From Pseudomaricurvus alkylphenolicus (GTDB taxonomy: Bacteria > Pseudomonadota > Gammaproteobacteria > Pseudomonadales > Cellvibrionaceae): a DNA stretch of 33,182 nucleotides. Both the position numbers and the translations under genes were made by a program. The notes under the pieces were generated by a model. The model was not told where the DNA came from. It did no database searches and worked only from the letters and a program-made list of their open reading frames with translations. Location of the stretch: NCBI RefSeq assembly GCF_011683955.1, contig NZ_JAAQPI010000034.1, positions 1 through 33,182 on the forward strand, given 5' to 3'. This document shows, in pieces, positions 1-10,394 of the stretch (within the stretch, counting starts at the first letter, position 1; each line of letters opens with the position of its first letter).

Positions 1-122
1 GCCTTGACCGGAAAACACCGGATGAGGTTTACTTCAATACAACGCCGCTTTCCCTGGTGGCTTAAACCTTGGCGTGGATCCACTTATAGAATGGGGATGA
101 GCTGTTCAAAGGAAGGGGGCCA
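1..122 (+). mobile_element. 3' end of an IS3-family insertion sequence
   Basis: The first 65 bases encode the end of an IS3-type transposase. They are followed by about 57 bp with the look of an IS407-group right end, finishing in GGGGGCCA at 115-122. Directly after this the reading frame becomes a TonB-dependent receptor barrel, so the boundary near 122 is inferred from where receptor-like sequence starts. The left end of the element lies outside the window, so the inverted repeat pair and target duplication cannot be checked. Confidence 0.65.
3..65 (+). CDS. IS3-family transposase (OrfB), C-terminal fragment
   Basis: Reading from base 3, the frame gives LDRKTPDEVYFNTTPLSLVA and then TAA at 63-65. 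The pattern 'LxxKTPDEVYF' near the stop is typical of the end of IS3-family OrfB transposases, just after the DDE integrase core. Only these 20 residues are present; the catalytic domain lies upstream of the window. It shares no frame with the receptor fragment that follows. Confidence 0.7.
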   Translation, partial: LDRKTPDEVYFNTTPLSLVA

Positions 123-123
123 G

Positions 124-483
124 CTCTGTGATCGTAATTTATTCTCGCCAGAATGGGCTTACAATCTAAACCTTGATTACCGTTACCCATTCAGCGGCAA
201 TTTGGAAGCTCGTGGCGTTCTGAACGTCAACTACTCTGATGAAATCTTCGCCTCGGGCGACTCCGATCCCATTTACGCTCACCAGCCTTCCTACACGACC
301 GTAGATCTGCGCTTCGGCATTGGCCATACGGATGGCAGTTGGGAAGTTGCATTTCTTGGCAAAAACCTGACCGATGAATACGTCAGCGGCAGTATAAACG
401 ATGTTCCTCTGATGCCTGGCAAAGGATTTGCGTTTACTGACCGTCTACGGTCCTATGCAATCCAGGGAACTTATCGGTTCTAG
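124..483 (+). pseudogene. TonB-dependent receptor, C-terminal barrel fragment
   Basis: About 119 residues resembling the last strands of a TonB-dependent outer-membrane receptor: alternating aromatic strands (WAYNLNLDYRYPF, YTTVDLRFGIG, WEVAFLGKNLTDEY) and a final strand ending in Phe (YAIQGTYRF), the outer-membrane insertion signal. The 'GKNLTDEY' stretch is a well-known late motif of the family. Full receptors run to 700-900 residues with an N-terminal plug, so this is only the tail. The frame stays open leftwards into the IS3 remnant and gives non-receptor sequence there, so the gene was probably cut by that insertion. A terminator follows 20 bp after the stop. The substrate cannot be told from this end of the protein. 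Confidence 0.75.
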
Positions 484-504
484 AGCTCTTGCGTTGTTAA
501 CCGG

Positions 505-533
505 AAGAGGCCTATCTTGACAGGCCTCTTTTC
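505..533 (+). terminator. Rho-independent terminator of the receptor gene
   Basis: A 9-bp perfect stem, AAGAGGCCT (505-513) with AGGCCTCTT (522-530), an 8-nt loop and a short T run after it. It lies just past the receptor stop codon at 481-483. Confidence 0.85.
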
Positions 534-1457
534 GTTAATAGAAGGGCAGTAGGCATGCTGTCGTTGCTACCCGTTACCGGACTCTGGGGAGCTATGCATT
601 TGTTCTTTGCAGCGCAAAATCTTAATAGCGATCTGAAGTTTATAGATTGAGGTTTCCACTTTACAGGCGCTCTCTCAGTAATACGGAGAGTCTACATTGC
701 TGAAGGGGAGTGTTTTGATTTGAATTTGGACAACCCAATTGAAGTGGTTGCTAAGAGTATTCCAAATTGATAATTACCAATTCGAATTGCGTCTAAATGC
801 ATATAGATGCTTATCTGAATACAAAAGGCTTTGCTAGGAATTTCTGCTTCGTGGCGTAAAGCTGTCATTTCCAAGCTTGAAAAAGTATGATGTTTTGCAA
901 TGAATAAAAGTCGGAAAAGGGTAGTGAGCTGATGTACACTTGCTTCTTTTCTTTCGGTAGGAATGTCTGCTTTGGAGAGTTTCCCCTCAGTGGTGTCAAA
1001 CTTGACTGTCTGACGCCAAATATTTTGGCCGGTCATCTCAATTGTCACCGAACAGTGATGCCTGCTACGGTCGTTGTCTTTTTTGTTGTGTCGTGATGGA
1101 TGGCAACGACGACCAGAGGAGATAGGCGCTCTCGCCGTAAAATGAGGTAGCGTCCATTTAATTCGCTAATCGCCACCCAGCAAATAACACACGTACATCG
1201 TTGCTCGGACCGGTGCTCTGATCGATCCTTTGGATCACTTCGTTAGAGAGCTTTCCGCTATCGACTATACCTGCGCATTGTTTATCTACTTGCGGCGGTG
1301 GATAGGTCAACAGGTAGGGGGGGTATCCACCAAATCTTCCACAGTCAGACGTCGTCCTGTGACGTCATCAACCCTCAAAATTAAGCTTGGTACGTCGTCC
1401 TTGTTTCGTCCACGATACGGATTGCGATCGGTTTACCATCCGTTGTCGGCCAAGGGC
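534..1457. other. Stretch with no convincing gene
   Basis: Nothing here has clear family resemblance. The longest frames are a minus-strand GTG-started frame of 118 codons (692-1048) and a plus-strand frame of 85 codons (1230-1487). Neither has a good ribosome binding site or a recognisable motif. The sequence may be eroded accessory DNA. Confidence 0.4.
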
Positions 1458-1464
1458 TCAGGAG

Positions 1465-1541
1465 ATGGCCCGGGAAATGGCCGATGAATTAAATATATGG
1501 CCGTGAAACATTGAAATATGGCCGTGAAACGCTATAATGGC
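1465..1541 (+). repeat. Five ATGGCC units, two inside a 15-bp direct repeat
   Basis: ATGGCC occurs five times within about 77 bp. Two copies are part of an exact 15-bp repeat, ATATGGCCGTGAAAC, at 1495-1509 and 1516-1530, 21 bp apart (two helical turns). The array covers the likely promoter of the downstream Fic gene, so an operator role is plausible. This is inference. Confidence 0.6.
1511..1538 (+). promoter_or_regulatory. Sigma70-type promoter for the Fic gene
   Basis: TTGAAA at 1511-1516 and a perfect TATAAT at 1533-1538 are separated by 16 bp. The start would be near 1545, about 50 bp before the GTG at 1598. The -35/-10 region overlaps the ATGGCC repeats. Confidence 0.6.
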
Positions 1542-1597
1542 CAGAAAAGACAAATAGTTACTCTTACCACCGATACCTTAGTGCGAGCCTGATCAAC

Positions 1598-2959
1598 GTG
1601 GGTACCCATCACAAACAGACCGTGTTGTTTGCTGTATTGCAACAACAACATCAACCAGTCAGTCTCATTGAGTTAATCGCTCAGCTGCCTGAGGGCGAAT
1701 ACGCCGAACGGACGATTCGGCGCTGGATGACCGAGTGGGTAAAAGAAGGCAAGGTCACCAAGAGTGGTCAGGGTCGCAGTACTCGTTATCAAGCTGTACC
1801 GACCCAAAGTGAATCCGCAGGCGGACAAGAAGCCACCACTGATGGTCGCTTTAGCGAAGCGGGTTCGAGAGCCATTGCCTACGTAAGGAAGCCGCTGTTC
1901 CAGAGAAGTCCGGTGACCTACAATTTGCAATGGCTAGACAGCTATCAGCCCAACCAAACCCAATACCTTTCTGATCAGAGTACGGAACAATTGACGCAAT
2001 GGGGTCAAAGAACGTCCCATCACGAAGCCGCCGGTACTTATGCCCGGAAAATATACAACCGATTACTGATTGATCTCACCTATAACTCTTCTAGACTGGA
2101 AGGGAACACCTATTCCCTCATAGACACCGAGCGTTTACTCATAGAGGGTACGAGTGTCGAAGGTAAGTTGGACGAAGAGAGGGTCATGATCCTCAACCAT
2201 AAAGAGGCCATTCGTCACCTGGTGGACAATGCTCATCGTATTGAGGCGAGCTACAATCAGATATGTACGCTGCATTATTTGCTCGCCGATGGTCTGGTAG
2301 CACCTCAGTACGCAGGTAAAGTTCGTGATCACGGCGTGCGAATCGGCGCTTCCACCTACACGCCTCTCGAAGATTCAGCGCGACTGGACAAGCAGCTTCA
2401 CGCCATTGCCGAAAAAGCGTCACAAATTATTAATCCATTTGAACAGAGTATTTTTCTGTTGGCGCACGTGGGGTATCTGCAAGCGTTTACCGATGTCAAT
2501 AAACGCACATCGCGTCTTAGCGCCAATATCGCATTGATTAAACATAATCTGGTCCCCCTGTCGTTTAATATCATTGAAAAAGACGACTACGCCTCTGCGA
2601 TGATTGCGATCTACGAGCTCAACGATCTGCAACCGCTGATTGATTTGTACACCATTTCCTATCGTTATAGCTGCCAACAATATGATGTAACGGCTGAGTC
2701 TCTTGGGTTTGACGAAATTCGTGTTCGTTATCGACAACAAAGACGCGATATCATTCGAGTGATTATCACAGACGAACTTATTAACGACGCTTTGGAAAGG
2801 TATATAAACACCCGAGCGACGGCGATGATACCGGTTGAGTCGCAAGCCGATTTCATTGAGGATGTCTGGGAAGATCTCAATGAAATATCACCGACGAGAA
2901 TTGCGGGATTAGGAATTACGCAGAAGCAATTGCAGAAATGGCTGAAGTTAAGAGGATAA
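1598..2959 (+). CDS. Fic-domain protein with N-terminal winged helix; catalytic His replaced by Gln
   Basis: 453 residues. The N-terminus (about 1-65) looks like a winged-helix DNA-binding region (ERTIRRWMTEWVKEGKVTKSGQGRSTRY). A class-II Fic layout follows: inhibitory motif SSRLEGN at 164-170 and the Fic core near 293-306, reading YLQAFTDVNKRTSR. Fic enzymes usually carry HxFx(D/E)GN(G/K)RxxR, where His is the general base for AMP transfer from ATP to protein hydroxyls. Here Gln295 takes the His position and Val300 the first Gly, while Asn301, Lys302, Arg303 and Arg306 remain. The protein may be catalytically weak or altered, or act as a regulator through its helix-turn-helix. The start is a GTG without a strong Shine-Dalgarno, so a nearby start is possible. 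It stands alone, under its own promoter overlapped by repeats, which fits self-regulation (inference). Confidence 0.85.
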   Translation: MGTHHKQTVLFAVLQQQHQPVSLIELIAQLPEGEYAERTIRRWMTEWVKEGKVTKSGQGRSTRYQAVPTQSESAGGQEATTDGRFSEAGSRAIAYVRKPLFQRSPVTYNLQWLDSYQPNQTQYLSDQSTEQLTQWGQRTSHHEAAGTYARKIYNRLLIDLTYNSSRLEGNTYSLIDTERLLIEGTSVEGKLDEERVMILNHKEAIRHLVDNAHRIEASYNQICTLHYLLADGLVAPQYAGKVRDHGVRIGASTYTPLEDSARLDKQLHAIAEKASQIINPFEQSIFLLAHVGYLQAFTDVNKRTSRLSANIALIKHNLVPLSFNIIEKDDYASAMIAIYELNDLQPLIDLYTISYRYSCQQYDVTAESLGFDEIRVRYRQQRRDIIRVIITDELINDALERYINTRATAMIPVESQADFIEDVWEDLNEISPTRIAGLGITQKQLQKWLKLRG

Positions 2960-4539
<1,580 letters not shown>

Positions 4540-4618
4540 TAGTCCCTCTTAGAGCTACGACAATTCCTGATTTATGAGCTAAAGGAAAAGTGACCTATCC
4601 TGACCTGCATAGAGACTG

Positions 4619-5527
4619 TCATTTTTGTGTTTGAACACCTAACTCTTTGAAGAATGAAATACTGTCAGTGCTTGATGTCTTGGCGTGATACATCGCCGCA
4701 TCTGAAAAACTCAGAAGCTCTGATCCGTCTTGACTGTCGTAGGGGAAAAAGGCCACCCCAATACTCAATTTTGGAGTGGTTATCCCCTTATCTTCTTCGC
4801 CAAGTATGACCGGTTTCTCAGCAACATGAAGTACCTTGTTCAATACGCTGAGAACAGCGGCATCCGTGGGGTCTCCACCTAATAAAATGACAAATTCATC
4901 ACCACCTATTCGAGTCACCGTATCACTGGCTCTCAGTGAATTCTTCAGCCGAGTGGCTACCTCCTTTAGAAGAAGATCACCAGCTCTGTGTCCAAATGTG
5001 TCGTTGACGGATTTAAATTCGTTTAAGTCGACAAACGCGACTGCGAAGGCCTCGCCTCTACGTCCACAGTCAGCGACCTGTTTTTCCAAAAATTCAATGG
5101 TAAAACGACGATTGGGAATTTCCGTTACTGCATCATAGTACGCATACCGTGCAAGCAATTGTTCCGCTTTCATTCTGGGGGTAACGTCTCGAATGATAAT
5201 TGGGATAATATCTTTATTCGGGAGCTTGTTTAGTCGAGCTTCAAAAAATTTTAGTTCGTCAGAAATCCTCAGTTCGTATTCCAATACTTGCAACTGACAC
5301 GTCGCTGCGGCCTTGGTCATTGCGTGATCGAATTTGTCTCCCACATTTTCAGGTAATACATCTTGCATTCTCTTGTGCATGAACTCCGACGGGTCTTTGT
5401 ACAAATCCCGTGTATTTCCTGCTTGGTAGTACACAATTTTCCCGCAGGGCTCAACAAAAAAGAACAAGTCTGGAATCACAGAAAATAGAGCCGCAAGTAA
5501 GTCCTTGTCTGCAGGTAAATCTGACAT
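4619..5527 (-). CDS. PAS-GGDEF diguanylate cyclase
   Basis: 302 residues without membrane segments. A PAS-like sensor occupies about 8-118, followed by the linker PRMKAEQLLARYAYYDAVTEIPNRR and a full GGDEF domain. The signature RIGGDEF places GGDEF at 208-212, and RASD at 199-202 is the intact inhibitory I-site five residues before it. An active product would make cyclic di-GMP from two GTP in the cytoplasm, with product inhibition. The PAS ligand is unknown. No heme- or flavin-binding pattern was recognised. The gene is convergent with the decarboxylase and stands alone, with a 400-bp spacer upstream. Confidence 0.92.
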   Translation of the reverse strand: MSDLPADKDLLAALFSVIPDLFFFVEPCGKIVYYQAGNTRDLYKDPSEFMHKRMQDVLPENVGDKFDHAMTKAAATCQLQVLEYELRISDELKFFEARLNKLPNKDIIPIIIRDVTPRMKAEQLLARYAYYDAVTEIPNRRFTIEFLEKQVADCGRRGEAFAVAFVDLNEFKSVNDTFGHRAGDLLLKEVATRLKNSLRASDTVTRIGGDEFVILLGGDPTDAAVLSVLNKVLHVAEKPVILGEEDKGITTPKLSIGVAFFPYDSQDGSELLSFSDAAMYHAKTSSTDSISFFKELGVQTQK

Positions 5528-5926
5528 GATTTAGCTCGCTTCCTAATGAATGGGGCAGATAGGGGTGTCAACATAGATCAGTATATGGTAAGGCGCCACA
5601 ATTGCCAGTCAGTGTTCAAAATACCCAAACTTGCGAGTTATTGGTTGGACGAAAGCTCTGCTAAGGTTGTGCTTGGAGATATACGTACGGTTTTTTGATA
5701 TTCGAGGCGTTGGATTCAGTCTGTCAAATATGCGTATTTTCATGCAGGCTGATTATACGATTACGCTACGGGGGGCGTTCAAGGCACACAGGACCTTTGA
5801 ATGGATCCGTCAAAAGATCTGGAGACATTAGCCGCCGCACCGTGCTTGGAGAGCATGTGCTACCTGATTCGGGGTGTTCAAAACCCCGAATGCATCGGTT
5901 CACAGTGCGAATCGGGTGATGGTCGA
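5528..5926. other. Intergenic stretch with a strong hairpin
   Basis: No gene is supported. A 9-bp inverted repeat, ATTCGGGGT (5867-5875) with ACCCCGAAT (5883-5891), lies about 36 bp past the stop of the minus-strand coiled-coil gene. It has no T run on either strand. It could stabilise the 3' end of that mRNA. Confidence 0.5.
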
Positions 5927-6763
5927 TTATTCTACTTCTTCTTCGGTAATTACCTGCCCCTCTGCAGCGACGGCCACGCCGATAGAGGATTTCAGATACT
6001 CTTCGACATCGCTGGGGACATCCCCAAGCTCGGTATAGCGAATTTTACCGTCTTCGAAGCGAACAATGGGCGAGGCCCCCGTGGTGCGATCCAGTACGCG
6101 GTAATTGAGGCCGTCCTCGGTGTGCGGCTGACATTCGTCATGTTTGAAGTGCGTGGAGATCACGGCAAAGCGCTCACAATCACTGACGTAATTGTAGAGT
6201 TCATCCTGGTTATCTTCGCCTGAATCGGCTGTGTATTTCTCGATCTTCGCTTTGAGCTCTGCAATGGTGCTCTGGAAAGCCCTGGATTCTTTCTTTAATT
6301 GCGCATAAGCGGTGTTCTGGCGCTTGACGTCGTCGGACAGTTGCTTAACCTTTTCTCGGGTATTCACCAGTTGCGATTTGAGTTTAGGTCCGTCGTATTT
6401 GGCCAGTTGCGCCTTGAGTTCTTTTTGCGCGCTGTGCATGGCCTTGCGTTTGGCTTTCTCTTCGCCAAGTTCTGTTTCGAGCTTTTGATGACGACTTTTC
6501 AGCTCTCTCAGTTCCTGGGCTGTGCGTTTTGTGTCACTGTTCGGGTCATCGCGTTCGGCCTTGATCTCGACCAGCTCCGATTGCAATGCTTTACGCTCTT
6601 CAATGGCCGTCGCCAAATCGCCGGTGAGGCGATCGTTTTCCTGCTGCAGTGCGGCCAGCTGTTCTTGATGCGCGGTTTTCAGGCTGTCCAGTTCCATGGT
6701 CAGTTCGAGGGCGCGTGCCATGTCGGCGTTGCTCTTGTGGAGCGTTAGGGTCTCTTTGGGCAT
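5927..6763 (-). CDS. Coiled-coil protein of unknown function
   Basis: 278 residues. From about 15 to 185 the sequence is rich in Glu, Lys, Gln, Leu and Ala with heptad spacing, strongly suggesting one long coiled coil. It has no signal peptide or membrane segment. The last 90 residues are different and more globular (YNYVSDCERFAVISTHFKHDECQPHTEDGLNYRVLDRTTGASPIVRFEDGKIRYTE...), ending in an acidic tail. The globular part may be the functional domain, with the coil for oligomerisation. No family is recognised. The upstream neighbour on the same strand is an HU gene 250 bp away. A structural or nucleoid-related role is possible, but nothing in the sequence shows it. Confidence 0.8.
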   Translation of the reverse strand: MPKETLTLHKSNADMARALELTMELDSLKTAHQEQLAALQQENDRLTGDLATAIEERKALQSELVEIKAERDDPNSDTKRTAQELRELKSRHQKLETELGEEKAKRKAMHSAQKELKAQLAKYDGPKLKSQLVNTREKVKQLSDDVKRQNTAYAQLKKESRAFQSTIAELKAKIEKYTADSGEDNQDELYNYVSDCERFAVISTHFKHDECQPHTEDGLNYRVLDRTTGASPIVRFEDGKIRYTELGDVPSDVEEYLKSSIGVAVAAEGQVITEEEVE

Positions 6764-7013
6764 GGTGTTTCCAATGGTGTACGTTGTATCTGTTACCGCC
6801 GTGCTGCCCCTATTGGCGCTAGAGTGTGGTTCGGTTTGCGCGAGCGAGGGGAGGGCAGTGGTCTGAATCTATCCCGTCAGGGTCTTTCGTGAGGGGATGG
6901 CTATTCCTTCCCGGTACTGAATTGACCGTGACGAGGGTCGTCTTCCCCACGGTGTCAACCGATCGCTAAGGCAACCGAGCAGTGGGGGTTGACTGAGCGA
7001 AGATCGCCTCAGG

Positions 7014-7289
7014 CTACGAATTGACGGCGTCTTTCAAGGCTTTTCCGTTTTTGAAAGCCACCGACTTACTGGCCGGGATTTGCATTTCAGCGCCGGTTTG
7101 TGGATTGCGGCCGGTACGAGCGGCACGCTCCTTGACGGTGAAGCTGCCAAATCCGGGTATTTGCAGGCCATCACCGTTAACCACGCTTTCCTGAATACCT
7201 TTGAGGGTGGCCTCCAAGGCGCGGCTGGCATCGGCTTTGGAGAAGTTACATTCTTCGGCAATGAATTGAATCAATTCGGTCTTGGTCAT
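7014..7289 (-). CDS. HU-family DNA-binding protein
   Basis: 91 residues, the usual length. It begins MTKTELIQFIAEE and carries the family signature GFGSFTVKERAARTGRNPQTG, which covers the body and the beta-arm with its tip Arg-Asn-Pro that intercalates into DNA. It ends with the typical AFKNGKALKDAVN helix. HU dimers bend DNA non-specifically and help compact the nucleoid, and they also assist recombination and transposition. Within this window it is a separate gene, 250 bp upstream of the coiled-coil gene and possibly with its own leader. A 6-bp hairpin (CGCCCA/TGGGCG, 7314-7331) lies just upstream of the start. It may be a second, divergent HU copy rather than the main chromosomal one. Confidence 0.95.
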   Translation of the reverse strand: MTKTELIQFIAEECNFSKADASRALEATLKGIQESVVNGDGLQIPGFGSFTVKERAARTGRNPQTGAEMQIPASKSVAFKNGKALKDAVNS

Positions 7290-7389
7290 ATGCGTTACTC
7301 TATGTTGTCTGGGCGCCCACTGTATTGGGCGTTAATTTTTGAGACCCTGTGTGTCACATCGCAAAAATGATGCTGACGCTCGGATATGG

Positions 7390-8277
7390 GGTCTCAGTAG
7401 GGAGGTTTGTTGGTCGGCGTTCGAACACTCACTGTGGCAAAGAGCTATCATAGCGCTCGATTGGCATCTCGATATCGATGCCTACCAATTGATAAGCACT
7501 CACAGTGGTTTGTCTGGGATCTTAAGATGATGTGCCTGTGTTCCAATGTAATCGGTGATGGTATGCCTGGCCGCCGGTATGATAGATCTGGATCTATCGG
7601 AATCAATGCGGTATCAACCACGCTGACTAACTCCGCGCCATTATATCGAAGTCACCTGGGGTAAGTCCAAAGCAAAGTCTCGGTTCATCGTTCGATGTCT
7701 CAATGGCCTGGTGGCGTTCTTGAGGGATGGATAGCGGTTATGGTCATGAGGACAAATCTATTGTATTTTCTAGGCTGGCATGCAGGTTCTTGCTGTTATA
7801 GCCTTGTCTGAACAAAGAGTTTCTTGATATGCGCGACCTGAAGATATATTTTATCAAGTTGTAAAATAGCCTGGCAGGCCATGATCAGTGGTCTATAGTG
7901 AAAGTATCCACCTTGTCAGGGTGGCGAATTACTCTCTCCTGTACGTCTTTGGCCTCGACCTGTCTCGGGGCTTTTTATTGACCGCTGTTATCTTTAAAGC
8001 CTTTGTAAGGTGCTTATTGAGTATCCATGGCACAGTTCGAGAGTGGCAACCCCAATCCAGTCTGTTCATGCTAGAGAGCAGCTTCGCTGAGTTCTGATCC
8101 CCGTGACCCCGTAAAAGTGCGCCGACGACCACAAGGGTGTGCTGAGCCCGGCCGCGGCGCTCTTGTCATTCATGAGAGGGAATCGGACGTGTTTATCCTC
8201 CAACGATCAAGAATCCGTCGCATTGAGGCTGAAAATGGCGCTATAGTTGTCTTTCACGGGTGGATTGATGGACAAAG
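7390..8277. other. Long intergenic region
   Basis: No coding frame has recognisable content over nearly 900 bp. The only clear signal is the terminator-like hairpin at 7952-7977. Just upstream, at about 7908-7923, is a second small stem (CCACC/GGGTGG). A short untranslated transcript ending at 7977 is conceivable, but no promoter was identified. Confidence 0.5.
7952..7977 (+). terminator. Rho-independent terminator without an obvious upstream gene
   Basis: GCCTCGA (7952-7958) pairs with TCGGGGC (7965-7971), with one G-T wobble and a 6-nt loop, and is followed by TTTTTATTG. No plus-strand gene precedes it in the window, so it may end a small RNA or a lost gene. Confidence 0.55.
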
Positions 8278-9117
8278 ATGATAAGACGATGTTGCCTATT
8301 GGCGGCGATAGCGTACGTGCTGTGGATGATCAGCGGGGGCGTACACGCGGCGTCCCTGACCCAATTCAGAGCATGCACGGCCGATGTGATCAACCCTCCA
8401 TACATCGATCGCTTGACGGTCAAGAAACCGGGCATTTTGTTCGAAATCGTCTCTGACGCCGCTGTAAGTGTCGGGTTGGAGGTGCGTTTTCATCGTTTGC
8501 CCTGGCGTCGCTGCTTACATGAGGTCCAACAAGGGCGCATTGATGCGGTCTTTACCTTGACCAGAACTCCGGAGCGTGAGACTCAATTTGCGTTTCCAGC
8601 AACCGAGGGGCCATTTCTGATTCGCTCGGACTACACTGTCTTTGTACAAAATCGCGGCATTTTTGATCAGGAGGAGCGTCGGCGCGTTTTGGCTCCCGGT
8701 GGACGAGGCTGGAATTTCACCGCGTACCGGTCGCTAAAAAAGACCGGATTGAGTGCACCTTTTGGCTTCATTACCTTTGATCAACTGAAGACCCAAGGAG
8801 CCGCGGCCATCCCACGCGAGATTCGTTCCGGCCTGCGGCTGGTGGCCAAAGGGCGGCTCGATGGCTACGTCACCGAAACCTTCGCGGGTCGTTACGTGGC
8901 TCGGCAGTTGGGAATCGATACGCAGCTGAGTGAAGCGTCTATCCTGCGAACCGATCAGGAGCACATCGCGTTCAATAGGGTGTTTTATCAGAAGCACCGA
9001 GAAGACATCGAGCGATATTGGGGACAACTGGAGGTGCATCGAGACCGAGTGATTGCGGCGTTCTTACAGCAGAAGTCCACGAGCCACCTACCCACAACGG
9101 TGACCGGAGAGCGCTGA
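8278..9117 (+). CDS. Periplasmic solute-binding-like protein (SBP_bac_3 type)
   Basis: 279 residues with a signal peptide: MIRRCC, then a hydrophobic stretch to about residue 22 and an Ala-rich cleavage site (GGVHA/AS). The mature part follows the layout of family 3 solute-binding proteins: an N-terminal strand leading to 'PPYI', then GILFEIVSDAAVSVGLEVRFHRLPWRRCLHEVQQGRIDAVFTLTRTPERE, the recognisable lobe-1 helix and the 'GxxDA' step. Family members bind amino acids or similar small molecules in the periplasm. No permease or ATPase genes are adjacent, so a sensor-like or orphan role is as likely as transport. The ligand is not predictable. The gene stands alone between long non-coding stretches. 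Confidence 0.8.
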   Translation: MIRRCCLLAAIAYVLWMISGGVHAASLTQFRACTADVINPPYIDRLTVKKPGILFEIVSDAAVSVGLEVRFHRLPWRRCLHEVQQGRIDAVFTLTRTPERETQFAFPATEGPFLIRSDYTVFVQNRGIFDQEERRRVLAPGGRGWNFTAYRSLKKTGLSAPFGFITFDQLKTQGAAAIPREIRSGLRLVAKGRLDGYVTETFAGRYVARQLGIDTQLSEASILRTDQEHIAFNRVFYQKHREDIERYWGQLEVHRDRVIAAFLQQKSTSHLPTTVTGER

Positions 9118-9119
9118 TA

Positions 9120-10334
9120 TAACCCCAGTCAATCAGCCACCCTGTAACGACGATTCTTCTTTGGTTTGATCTAAGGAGGGCATTGGTCTCATGGTGTGAT
9201 TCACGACGACCTCGGGGTGCCTACCGATTGGACTATCATCCTCGGCCTGCAGGCCTTGCCCACGATCTTTGAACACTTGCACCTCCTGCAAGCCGCGACC
9301 TTCTCAATAAATGCAGCCGGAAATGAGCGGCTGAGCATGTCCCGGTAGTACACCGATCTTGCCATCAATTAACATACGTACATATTAATAACACCTCATC
9401 CCTCATTTAACCTCTGCAGTAACCTCAAAGGCCGTACAGCACACAGGTTGTAAGGAATCGAGTCTGGATGCCAGACTCTTAATCAACGCCACGGATTTCA
9501 TTTCTCCGAAAGCTAAAAAAGAGCACCAACACACAGACCGTCAATGCCACCGTGGCAACTTGATCAATTGCTTTCGAACGACGGTAGCTAAGTCTGGACA
9601 GAAAGGGCTCGGCGCTGCCGACGAGTTCACCGAAAAGCTATCTGACCGTGCCATAGCCAAGCTTCAGAGATTTGAACACTTCGGTGTCACACCGTATTCG
9701 GCGAATATCAGTATACTGTATAACATCTGATGACATCACCGCTTGCTTATCGGAGGTGATATGAAACTCTATCGATGCCTGGGCTTTAGCATACTGGCGT
9801 TGTTCTCGAGCAACAGAGAAAACATTCAGCATACAACGCCAAGTTTTGCCGGCTCAACAGTATCCCCGACCGCAGGGCTGGCACCCACTGGTAACAGGCA
9901 GCGCGAGCGTGGAGGAGCGACTCACCACAATAAGGTAGAAGCCAATGGCTATACCTTCGGCTTCGAGGCGTTGGCAACGGCGTTCCTGAGATGTGTTGAA
10001 AACCTTATCCCAGTGATAAGAGAATGAATTCTGGATATTGGCCGGGTAGCGTTGAGCCTGTACAAACCTGGGTTGCCATTCGCCGAACTGAGCTCTATTC
10101 TGTGCACCTCTTTGTGAAGTGACCCGACGATGACAAAAAATACCGATATTCAGAGACTCTGTGGAGAGTGTTGGCTCAATGGTGACGATGACAGCCCTAT
10201 TTGCCGAGATCCCCAAGCGCATTTAGAGCATCCACTGCAGGTGAAAAAGTCTGAACGGCAAGAAATGCAACTGTCGTTATTGGATGATTGATGCCACTAA
10301 AGCTAACAAGCGCTGGTAAATAACCTGCCTCTTA
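9120..10334. other. Long intergenic region with hairpins
   Basis: More than 1.2 kb without a convincing gene. Frames of up to 122 codons (minus, 9854-10222) exist but have no recognisable motif or ribosome binding site. Two perfect stems stand out: CAGCCG/CGGCTG at 9314-9333, and GAGTCTGG-ATG-CCAGACTC at 9460-9478, which has a 3-nt loop and no T run. The stretch may be decayed coding DNA. Confidence 0.45.
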
Positions 10335-10362
10335 AGAAAAGGCCCCGATTCCAATCGAGGCC
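10335..10362 (-). terminator. Minus-strand Rho-independent terminator
   Basis: On the minus strand GGCCTCGA (10362-10355) pairs with TCGGGGCC (10348-10341), with one mismatch, and is followed by TTTTCTT. No minus-strand protein gene lies upstream. It would suit a non-coding transcript coming from the structured region at 10395-10621. Confidence 0.5.
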
Positions 10363-10394
10363 AAAGTTCACGAGGAGAGTGATACTACCGTAAC

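Noticed and set aside
692-1048. 118-codon minus-strand frame
   Set aside because: It starts at GTG with no ribosome binding site, has no recognisable motif and lies in low-information DNA.
1230-1487. 85-codon plus-strand frame upstream of the Fic gene
   Set aside because: Composition unlike a folded protein (Ser/Arg-rich with no pattern), and it runs into the repeat array.
9854-10222. 122-codon minus-strand frame
   Set aside because: It overlaps other equal-quality frames on both strands and has no motif or ribosome site.
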